Assembly: GCA_910579485.1 (NCBI GenBank)
Contig: CAJTVO010000122.1
Span: 1 to 9,777 of the forward strand
Reading direction: 5' to 3'
Source of the DNA: an uncultured Oscillospiraceae bacterium
GTDB lineage: Bacteria; Bacillota; Clostridia; Oscillospirales; Oscillospiraceae
DNA: 9,777 nucleotides
Part shown: in pieces, positions 1 to 5,748 of the stretch
Layout of the letters: every line of letters begins with the position of its first letter
How positions within the stretch are numbered: position 1 is the first letter of the stretch
Notes under the pieces: model-generated
Told to the model about the DNA's origin: nothing
What the model saw: only the letters and a program-made list of their open reading frames with translations
The model's database searches: none
Position numbers and translations under genes: made by a program

Positions 1-711
1 CTTGCCGGTACCGGGGGAGCCCACCAGCAGCGCGCCCTTGGGGAGCTTCGCGCCGATGGCGGTGTATTTGCCGGGGTTGTGGAGGAAGTCGATGATCTCC
101 ACCAGGGACTCCTTGGCCTCGTCCTGCCCGGCCACGTCGTTGAAGGTGACGCCGGTGGTCTTCTCCATGTAGACCTTGGCGTTGGACTTGCCCACGCTGC
201 CGATGCCCCCGATGCCGCCGCCCTTCCGGGCCATGAGGTTCATAAACAGCATAACGGCCCCGATGAACAGCACCATGGGCAGGATGTAGGCGATCATGAA
301 CTCCAGGACGGGGGACATCTCCGGCACGTAGGGGTTGGTGTAGTTGGCTACGCCGTATTCGTCCAGAGTGTCCAGGAGGTCCGGGTCGTACATGCCCATC
401 TGCATGGTGAAGAGGGTGAAGTTCTTGTCGTAGCTGTTGCCGCTCTCGTCTACGTATACGTACCCATCCTCCGTGGTGATCTCGATCTTCCCGTCGGTGA
501 GCACCACCGACTCCACCAGTCCCTCCTTCACCAGCCGCTGAAATTCGCTGTACTGGATCTCATGGGTGGAGGCCGCAGCGCTGGACTGCCGGCTGGCGGC
601 GGAGAGGTAGTTGAACACCACCGTCAGCACGATGGCCCAGGCTACCAGGATCAGCAGGCCGTTTCTCTTGTTTTTGTTGTTATTATGGTTATTGTTTTGA
701 TTGTTGTCCAT
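1..711 (-). CDS. ftsH: ATP-dependent zinc metalloprotease FtsH, N-terminal part (cut by window start)
   Basis: FtsH is a membrane-anchored AAA+ protease that extracts and degrades misfolded membrane proteins and short-lived regulators. The 237 visible residues show, in order: an Asn-rich hydrophilic N-tail (residues 2-17, AT-rich codons), a first membrane segment (about 18-37), an extracytoplasmic FtsH-ext domain (about 50-130, including YSEFQRLVKEG), a second membrane segment (about 136-160), a Gly-rich linker, then the start of the AAA domain with TGVTFNDVAGQDEAKE (186-201) and the Walker A motif GSPGTGK (231-237) exactly at the window edge. The second Walker A residue is Ser where FtsH usually has Pro; the essential G-GK-type residues remain. 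The Walker B, SRH and HEXXH zinc site lie outside the window. The start at 711 is supported by AAGGAG at 718-723, six bases upstream. It is transcribed divergently from rlmB. The identification is very secure. Confidence 0.96.
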   Translation of the reverse strand, partial: MDNNQNNNHNNNKNKRNGLLILVAWAIVLTVVFNYLSAASRQSSAAASTHEIQYSEFQRLVKEGLVESVVLTDGKIEITTEDGYVYVDESGNSYDKNFTLFTMQMGMYDPDLLDTLDEYGVANYTNPYVPEMSPVLEFMIAYILPMVLFIGAVMLFMNLMARKGGGIGGIGSVGKSNAKVYMEKTTGVTFNDVAGQDEAKESLVEIIDFLHNPGKYTAIGAKLPKGALLVGSPGTGK

Positions 712-768
712 CTCATTCTCCTTCTATCCTTCGGGCGCACACACGATGCCCGGAGACGTCTACTGTGC

Positions 769-797
769 ATCCTATCACAAAATCGCCTCCTCCACAA
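769..797 (-). promoter_or_regulatory. putative ftsH promoter (sigma-A type, extended -10)
   Basis: Reading the minus strand, a TTGTGG -35 box (792-797) is followed by a 17-base spacer and a TAGGAT -10 box (769-774), with TG one base before the -10 (extended -10). The -10 lies about 57 bases upstream of the ftsH start codon. No CIRCE-like or CtsR-like heat-shock operator was recognised around it. The call is by eye only. Confidence 0.5.
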
Positions 798-839
798 GGA
801 CTGTCTGTAGATTTTCTGTGAAATTTCTGTGAATACCCC

Positions 840-868
840 TTTCGCCGCCCCCTGTCTTGTGGTATAAT
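840..868 (+). promoter_or_regulatory. putative promoter of the rlmB operon (extended -10)
   Basis: A perfect TATAAT (863-868) is preceded by TGG, giving an extended -10 (TGGTATAAT), in an AT-richer island. The -35 region (TTTCGC, 840-845, 17-base spacer) is poor, as is usual when an extended -10 compensates. The predicted start near 875 would give a leader of roughly 80 bases before rlmB. The identical TGGTATAAT string appears on the minus strand before the glmU-like gene. Confidence 0.6.
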
Positions 869-890
869 ATGCTTATCTTACTATCGATAC

Positions 891-940
891 GCGCCGGAGG
901 CAGGGGTATTCCGCTCCCTCCGGCGCTGCAGGGCGCGCCG
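891..940 (+). other. leader hairpin with a possible alternative stem in the rlmB 5' UTR
   Basis: Bases 891-900 (GCGCCGGAGG) and 917-926 (CCTCCGGCGC) are perfect inverted repeats, giving a 10-bp GC-rich stem with a 16-base loop. The 3' arm overlaps a second possible stem: 921-926 (CGGCGC) can instead pair with 935-940 (GCGCCG), which ends one base before the AAAAGGAG ribosome binding site (942-949). The two stems cannot form together. No T-run follows, so this is not an intrinsic terminator. It matches no riboswitch class I recognise. Chance pairing in GC-rich DNA is possible for the short stem, less so for the 10-bp one. Confidence 0.5.
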
Positions 941-954
941 CAAAAGGAGTACAT

Positions 955-1713
955 ATGCGTGATTTTCAGGACCAGTCCCTCGCCGGGACTTACATTGAGG
1001 GCCGCAACGCGGTCACCGAGGCCCTCCGGGCCGGGACCGCTCTGGATAAGCTCTACATCGCCCGGGGGGAGACGGACCACACCCTGGGCCGCATCGCCGC
1101 CCAGGCCCGGAAGTCCGGTGTGGTGGTGGTGGAGTGCGACCGGCGGAAGCTGGACGCCATGAGCGAGACCCACAGCCACCAGGGCGTCATCGCCGTTGCC
1201 GCCGCCCAGGCCTACGCCGCCGTGGAGGACATCCTCCAGCGTGCCGCAGACCGGGGCGAGCCCCCCCTGGTGGTGGTCTGCGACGAGATCTCCGACCCCC
1301 ACAACCTGGGGGCCATCATCCGCACCGCCGAGTGCGCCGGGGCCCACGGCGTCATCATCCCCAAGCGCCGCAGCGCGGGCCTGACCGCCGTGGTGGCCAA
1401 GACCAGCGCCGGGGCGGTGAGCTATCTCCCCGTGGCCCGGGTGCCCAACATCCCCTCCCTGCTGAAGGACCTGCAAAAGCGGGGCCTGTGGATCTTCGGC
1501 ACCGCCGCCGGAGGGACCACCGCCCTCTATGACGCGGACCTCCGCTCCCCCGCCGCCATCGTCATCGGCAGCGAGGGGGACGGCATGGGCCGCCTGGTGC
1601 GGGAGGGCTGCGACTTTCTGGTGAGCATCCCCATGAAGGGGCGCATCAGCTCCCTGAACGCCTCGGCGGCGGCGGCCATCCTGCTCTATGAGGCCCTGCG
1701 CCAAAGGGGATGA
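955..1713 (+). CDS. rlmB: SpoU/TrmH-family 23S rRNA (guanosine-2'-O-)methyltransferase, RlmB-like
   Basis: This 252-residue protein is predicted to transfer a methyl group from SAM to a ribose 2'-OH in 23S rRNA (G2251 in E. coli RlmB). Residues about 13-85 form the L30e-like substrate-binding domain that opens with IEGRNAVTEAL (14-24) and includes the HQGVIAV turn (75-81). The trefoil-knot catalytic domain follows with all three SpoU motifs: motif 1 DPHNLGAIIRTAE (114-126, with the conserved Asn117 and Arg123), motif 2 IVIGSEGDGM (202-211), and motif 3 IPMKGRISSLNASAAAAILLYE (225-246, Asn235). The length is typical of the family. The start is fixed by AAAAGGAG at 942-949, five bases upstream. 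The exact target nucleotide cannot be told from sequence, because TrmH-type paralogues look alike. It appears to be the first gene of an operon with the next two. Confidence 0.9.
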   Translation: MRDFQDQSLAGTYIEGRNAVTEALRAGTALDKLYIARGETDHTLGRIAAQARKSGVVVVECDRRKLDAMSETHSHQGVIAVAAAQAYAAVEDILQRAADRGEPPLVVVCDEISDPHNLGAIIRTAECAGAHGVIIPKRRSAGLTAVVAKTSAGAVSYLPVARVPNIPSLLKDLQKRGLWIFGTAAGGTTALYDADLRSPAAIVIGSEGDGMGRLVREGCDFLVSIPMKGRISSLNASAAAAILLYEALRQRG

Positions 1714-1756
1714 CAATCCCTCTCCACCGTTTCCACGGGAAGGATAGAGATTTTTT

Positions 1757-4063
1757 ATGACAGATCATAAACAAGACAACAACCACATAGACCCCTCCCT
1801 GATGGACACCCAGCGGCTGCTGCTGGGTGTGGACCTGCCGGAGGACGCCCCCTTCGACCTGGACGACATCCTGGCGGAGTACGGCGGCTTCTCCAAGCCC
1901 CCTCCCCCTCAGGAGGAGGTCCCGGAGCCCCCGCCGCCGGAGCCTGAACCCGAGCCTGAACCCGAGCCGGAACCGGAGTCTCCCCCGCCTCCGCCGGAGC
2001 CCCGGCCGCGCCGGTCCCTCCGCCGCCGTCCGAAGCCTGCGGAGGAAGCCCCGGCGGAGTCCCCCGCGCCCCCGCCGCCTCCGGAGGAGGAAGTCCCCCC
2101 TCCCCCGCCCGCTCCCGCTCCTCCGCCGGAGGAGCCTGGGGAGGAGCCGGACGAGGAGGCGCTGGACCTGGCCTTCTGGGACGATTTCGCCGCGTCCGAG
2201 GGACTCCGGCTGACGGAAGACGAGCCGGAGGAGCCCCTGGCCCAGGAGCCGGAGCCTCCCCCGCCGGAGGAGCCCGCGGTCTCCATGGAGGACGTGGTGG
2301 CCAGCACCGTGGACGCGGTCCGGGAGGACCAGGAGAAGCGCCAGGAAAAGCTGCGCCGCCGTCTGGAAAAGGCCGTCAGCCGGAAGCCCAAGGCCGCCTC
2401 CAAGCGCCGGGAGCCCGCCAGCCGCAGGCCCCCGCCGGAGGTGGAGAGCGAGCCTCCCGCCGGGGAGACCGCCGCCCGGCATAAGCGGCGCTTCCGGGAG
2501 TGCCGCCGGGCCCTGACTCTGGCGGGGATCGTGCTGACGGTCCTCTGGCTCCCGTGGCTGCTGGAGCAATTGGGCATGACCGTGCCCTTTTTCAGCGAAA
2601 GCGCCGACAATGCCGCGCTGTGCGTCCTGCTGGCCCAGGCATTGCTCTGCATCCTCTGCTGGCCGGTGTACCGCGCCGCCGTGCAGGGACTGCGGGAGGG
2701 CTTCTGGACCATCTGCGCCACTGCCCTGCTGGCTACGCTGGTGACGCTGCTGGACGAGATGACCATGCTCCTGCTGCCGGAGCGGACCGGCGCGGCCCCC
2801 CTGGGCGGGCTGGCGGCGGCCCTGAGCGTGTTCGCCCTGTGGGGCCTCACCGGATGGCACCGGGGCATGTCGGACACCTTCCGCATCGCCGCCATGGGCG
2901 AGCCCGCCCGGGTGGTGGACTGCGGCCCCCAGGGTATTTCCCGGGGAAGAGGCTCCGGCGCGGGCTTCTACACCAGGGCCGCCATGGAGGACACCTCCTC
3001 CCAGTGGCAGAGGCTGCTGCTGCCGGTGCTGGCGGCGGCATCCCTGGTCTTCGCCATCTTGGCCTCCATGGGGCAGGACCGGGAGCAGGACTTCCTCTGG
3101 TGCTGGTCGGTGATCCTGTGCGCCTCCTCTTCCCTGGCGTTCCCCCTGTCCTTCCAGGTGCCCTTCGGGCGCGTCGCCTCCCACCTGGCCCGCAGCGGGG
3201 CCGCCGTGGCGGGGATGTACGGCGCGGCGGCCTTCGCCTCCGGACGCCGTCTGACGGTGACGGACGCCGACCTCTTCCCTTCCGGCGCGGCCCGTCTGGC
3301 CGGAGTGAAGCTCTACGGCGAGGAGCAGAACCAGGCCCTCTCCTACGCCGCCACTCTGGCGGTCCAGGGAGGCGGCCTGCTGGCCCGCCTGTTCGGGGAC
3401 GCCGCCCGGATCAAGCGGGTGTCCCTGCAAAGCCTGGAGCACTTCCACATCCACGAGGACGGCGGCCTGGGCGGCATGATCCGGGGGGAGACGGTCCTGG
3501 TGGGCAGTCCCTCCTTCATGCGCCGCCAGGCGGTGCGCCTGCCCCACACCCTGGCATCCAAGACGGCCATCTGTCTGGCGGTGGACGGCAAGCTGACGGC
3601 CATATTCACCGTCAAATACGCCGCCGCCGAGCCAGTGGAGTACGCCCTGCGCATCCTGCGGCGCAACGGCTTCCGCCTGAGCCTCGCCACCCGGGACAGC
3701 AACCTCACCCCCAAATTCCTCAAGGCCCGCTTCGGCTGGGACGGGGGCGCGGAGCCCCTGGAGATCGGCGAGCGCCTGACCCTCAGCGATCCCGAGCGGG
3801 AGGCCGGCGGCCCCGAGGGCCTGCTCTACCGGGACGGCATCCTGCCCTACGCCTTTTTGGCGGTGGACGGCCGCCGGCTGTGCCAGACCGTCCTGGTGGG
3901 CAACCTGCTGTCCATCTTCAGCAGCATCGCCGGGGCCCTGCTTGGGTTTTATCTCACCTTCACTCACAGCTACGGCGTGCTGACGCCGGTGCTGCTGCTG
4001 ACCTTCATGGTCCTGTGGGTGGTCCCCATGCTGCCCCTAGTGGCCACGGTGGACAAAGCATAG
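1757..4063 (+). CDS. large membrane protein: degenerate P1B-type ATPase-like (pseudoenzyme) with Pro/Glu-rich N-terminal region
   Basis: I do not know a named family for this 768-residue protein. Residues 1-45 hold an acidic motif (DLDDILAEYGG, 34-44). About 47-175 is low-complexity Pro/Glu-rich sequence with an EP repeat at 61-74. About 187-250 is highly basic. Four predicted membrane segments follow (about 252-271, 286-304, 315-333, 346-367), then pairs at about 420-438/446-468 and 711-735/740-763, as in heavy-metal P-type ATPases. The sixth segment, CASSSLAFPLS (455-465), sits where CPC-ALxxxxP is expected. TDADLFPSG (502-510) is where DKTGTLT belongs, TRDSN (645-649) where TGDN belongs, and RDGILP (692-697) where GDGxND belongs. 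Family-like stretches survive: RGETVLVGS (576-584), and LAVDGKLTAIF followed by ALRILRRNGFRL (607-641). I see no TGE actuator loop. I infer an inactive ATPase scaffold, possibly regulatory or structural. GGAAGGA at 1738-1744 is a weakly placed ribosome binding site. Confidence 0.7.
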   Translation: MTDHKQDNNHIDPSLMDTQRLLLGVDLPEDAPFDLDDILAEYGGFSKPPPPQEEVPEPPPPEPEPEPEPEPEPESPPPPPEPRPRRSLRRRPKPAEEAPAESPAPPPPPEEEVPPPPPAPAPPPEEPGEEPDEEALDLAFWDDFAASEGLRLTEDEPEEPLAQEPEPPPPEEPAVSMEDVVASTVDAVREDQEKRQEKLRRRLEKAVSRKPKAASKRREPASRRPPPEVESEPPAGETAARHKRRFRECRRALTLAGIVLTVLWLPWLLEQLGMTVPFFSESADNAALCVLLAQALLCILCWPVYRAAVQGLREGFWTICATALLATLVTLLDEMTMLLLPERTGAAPLGGLAAALSVFALWGLTGWHRGMSDTFRIAAMGEPARVVDCGPQGISRGRGSGAGFYTRAAMEDTSSQWQRLLLPVLAAASLVFAILASMGQDREQDFLWCWSVILCASSSLAFPLSFQVPFGRVASHLARSGAAVAGMYGAAAFASGRRLTVTDADLFPSGAARLAGVKLYGEEQNQALSYAATLAVQGGGLLARLFGDAARIKRVSLQSLEHFHIHEDGGLGGMIRGETVLVGSPSFMRRQAVRLPHTLASKTAICLAVDGKLTAIFTVKYAAAEPVEYALRILRRNGFRLSLATRDSNLTPKFLKARFGWDGGAEPLEIGERLTLSDPEREAGGPEGLLYRDGILPYAFLAVDGRRLCQTVLVGNLLSIFSSIAGALLGFYLTFTHSYGVLTPVLLLTFMVLWVVPMLPLVATVDKA
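1940..1975 (+). repeat. 12-bp tandem repeat coding for Glu-Pro repeats
   Basis: Two exact copies of GAGCCTGAACCC (1940-1951, 1952-1963) are followed by a third with two changes (1964-1975). They encode part of the EPEPEP run in the N-terminal region of the membrane protein. The 12-base unit keeps the frame, so copy number could vary by slippage without a frameshift. Confidence 0.75.
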
Positions 4064-4073
4064 GAGGCCCATT

Positions 4074-4610
4074 ATGTGTACGATCGTTTATGACCGGCTC
4101 ACCGCCGGGAATTTTGACCCGTCCTCCCTGGACGGCTTCATCCGCCGCCAGGAGGTCTCCCATTGCTGGCGCAAGCGGGAGGGCCGGTGGCAGCTGCTGC
4201 CCATCGCCTACGTGGAGGACTGGACCCTGGAGGACCGCCGCCGCCGGGCGGAGGATATCCTGCGCCATGTGGAGGCCGGAGACCCCGTCTACGGCGCCTG
4301 GGACCAGGGACTGCTGATCGGCCTGGCCCAGCTGGCCCTTCCCCGGTTCGGGTCCCGGGAACAGTATATCGACCTGGCCCGGTTCCACGTCTCCCTGCCC
4401 TATCGGGACCGGGGGATCGGCGGGGCGCTCTTCCGGCTGGCCTGCCAGGGGGCGCGGGAGCTGGGGGCGGAACGCCTCTATATCTCCGCCCACTCCGCCC
4501 AGGAGACCATGGCCGCCTACCGCGCCCTGGGCTGCGTGGAGGCGGAGGAGATATACTGGCCCCTGGCGAAGAAAGAGCCCTGCGACGTGCAGCTGGAGTT
4601 CCGGCTGTGA
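4074..4610 (+). CDS. GNAT-family N-acetyltransferase, substrate unknown
   Basis: This 178-residue cytoplasmic protein should transfer an acetyl group from acetyl-CoA to an amine. The acetyl-CoA-binding motif A is clear: FHVSLPYRDRGIGGALFRLA (104-123), with the R-x-x-G-I-G-G pyrophosphate loop at 111-117. It is followed by a motif-B-like segment, LYISAHSAQETMAAYRALGC (135-154), and a C-terminal CDVQLEFRL tail. The N-terminal about 80 residues, including a Trp-rich stretch (CWRKREGRWQ, 31-40), are less conserved and probably shape the acceptor site. The start at 4074 is fixed by AGGAGG (4062-4067), which overlaps the stop codon of the upstream membrane-protein gene. The 10-base gap suggests translational coupling and a shared mRNA. 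No sequence feature identifies the substrate. A protein or small-molecule target is equally open. Confidence 0.85.
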   Translation: MCTIVYDRLTAGNFDPSSLDGFIRRQEVSHCWRKREGRWQLLPIAYVEDWTLEDRRRRAEDILRHVEAGDPVYGAWDQGLLIGLAQLALPRFGSREQYIDLARFHVSLPYRDRGIGGALFRLACQGARELGAERLYISAHSAQETMAAYRALGCVEAEEIYWPLAKKEPCDVQLEFRL

Positions 4611-4636
4611 CGCTTTCTCCCCAGTGAAAGGACAGA

Positions 4637-4696
4637 AAAACGCCCCCGCTTGCGGAAGCCGGACGTATCCGCCGGTTTCCGAAGCGGGGGCGTTTT
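4637..4696. terminator. bidirectional intrinsic terminator between convergent genes
   Basis: An outer 15-bp perfect inverted repeat (4637-4651 with 4682-4696, AAAACGCCCCCGCTT and its complement) and an inner 10-bp stem (4653-4662 with 4672-4681, one G-U pair) are separated by one bulged base and closed by a 9-base loop. Runs of A on the left and T on the right give U-tracts in both directions. The minus-strand run (five T) is the longer. It lies 26 bases after the GNAT stop and 17 bases after the prs stop, so it can end both transcripts. Confidence 0.92.
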
Positions 4697-4713
4697 CCGT
4701 TGTCTGTAAAGGA

Positions 4714-5673
4714 TCAGATCCAAAGCTTGGAGACCGAGATCTCCTGATAGATCCGCTCGATGGCCTCCGCGAACATGGGGGCCACGGTGAGGTACTTGAT
4801 CTTATTGCTGAGGGAGGGGTCCACCGCGGCGATGGTATCCAGGAAGGATATCTCCTTGATCACGCTGCTGTTGATGCGCTCGATGGCGGGGCCGGAGAGG
4901 ACGCCGTGGGACGCGCAGGCGTACACGTTCCGCGCGCCGCCCACTTCCACGATGGCCTTGGCCGCGTTGCACAGGCTGCCTGCGGTATCCACCATGTCGT
5001 CGAAGAGGATGCAGTCCTTGCCCTCCACGTCGCCGATGACGTTCATGACCTCGCACTGGTTGGCCTTCTGGCGGCGCTTGTCCACGATGGCAAGGTTCAT
5101 GTGCAGCTTCTGGGCGAAGGCCCGGGTGCGGGACACGCTGCCCACGTCGGGGGAGACGGCCACCATCTCCTCGCACTTCTCGCCGAACTTCTTGGCGTAA
5201 TAGTCCACGAAGACCGGGTTGCCGTACAGGTTGTCCACGGGGATGTCGAAGAAGCCCTGGATCTGGGCGGCATGGAGGTCCATGGTCAGCACCCGGTCCG
5301 CGCCGGCGGCGGTGAGCATGTTTGCCACCAGCTTGGCGGAGATGGGGTCCCGTGCCTTGGCCTTGCGGTCCTGACGGGCGTAGCCGAAATAGGGGATGAC
5401 CGCCGTGACCCGGCCCGCGGAGGCCCGCTTCATGGCGTCGATCATGATGAGCAGCTCCATCAGGTTGTCGTTTACCGGACTGCTGGTGGATTGGATCAGA
5501 AATACGTCGGAACCGCGAACGGACTCATAAATGGAAGCGAACACCTCTCCATCGGAGAAATGGCCGATCTCAGCGTTGCCAAGCTGAATGCCGATGAGGC
5601 GGCACACGTCCTTGGCCAGGCTCATGTTTGCGTTGCCGCTGAATACCTTCATGTCTTTTCCGTGTGAAATCAT
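4714..5673 (-). CDS. prs: ribose-phosphate pyrophosphokinase (PRPP synthase, class I)
   Basis: The enzyme makes PRPP from ribose 5-phosphate and ATP for purine, pyrimidine, NAD, His and Trp synthesis in the cytoplasm. With this start it has 319 residues, close to the 317 of B. subtilis Prs. Visible motifs are FSDGEV (39-44), ARQDRKAKARDPISAKL (99-115, the ATP and flexible-loop region), MDLHAAQIQGFFDIP (131-145, metal-binding DLH), VDKRRQ (197-202) and the PRPP loop DDMVDTAGS (225-233, with Ser where Thr is usual). An ATG at 5688 would add five residues but has no ribosome binding site. The ATG at 5673 has GAGG nine bases upstream and gives MISHGKDMKVF, which aligns with other Prs N-termini. 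It lies 75 bases after the glmU-like gene with no terminator between them, so the two are probably cotranscribed, as in Bacillus. Confidence 0.95.
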   Translation of the reverse strand: MISHGKDMKVFSGNANMSLAKDVCRLIGIQLGNAEIGHFSDGEVFASIYESVRGSDVFLIQSTSSPVNDNLMELLIMIDAMKRASAGRVTAVIPYFGYARQDRKAKARDPISAKLVANMLTAAGADRVLTMDLHAAQIQGFFDIPVDNLYGNPVFVDYYAKKFGEKCEEMVAVSPDVGSVSRTRAFAQKLHMNLAIVDKRRQKANQCEVMNVIGDVEGKDCILFDDMVDTAGSLCNAAKAIVEVGGARNVYACASHGVLSGPAIERINSSVIKEISFLDTIAAVDPSLSNKIKYLTVAPMFAEAIERIYQEISVSKLWI

Positions 5674-5748
5674 TTCCAACATCCTCATTTCATCATTTTC
5701 GTCAGTTTTTGACAGGAACCTTCTGGGAAGCGGACAGGATGAATCTGC

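Noticed and set aside
932..939. GGCGCGCC palindrome as a regulator site
   Set aside because: Eight-base GC palindromes are expected often in DNA this GC-rich, and it is better described as part of the alternative leader stem.
775..1716. 313-codon minus-strand frame opposite rlmB
   Set aside because: It has shadow composition and spans both the rlmB promoter and the gene, which has all three SpoU motifs on the other strand.
1646..3967. 773-codon open frame on the minus strand opposite the membrane protein
   Set aside because: It is rich in Gly, Arg and Gln with no recognisable domain, and arises because GC-rich coding DNA has few stops on its complement. The plus-strand frame has membrane segments and ATPase-like stretches.
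1757..4063. Active copper or cadmium exporter
   Set aside because: The phosphorylated Asp motif, the CPC ion site, TGDN and GDGxND are all absent, so an active pump cannot be supported.
2500..4317. 605-codon plus-strand frame overlapping the membrane protein and GNAT gene
   Set aside because: Composition is Gly/Pro/Arg-rich noise typical of a shifted frame, and it ends inside the clearly real GNAT gene.
4624..5667. 347-codon plus-strand frame opposite prs
   Set aside because: It runs through the terminator hairpin and is the complement of a clear Prs protein.
5674..5688. Upstream ATG giving a five-residue longer Prs
   Set aside because: No ribosome binding site precedes it, whereas the ATG at 5673 has GAGG at a good distance and matches other Prs N-termini.
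5700..5713. GTCA/TGAC small inverted repeat between the glmU-like gene and prs as a terminator
   Set aside because: The stem is only four pairs with no T-run on the transcribed side, so the two genes are taken as cotranscribed.
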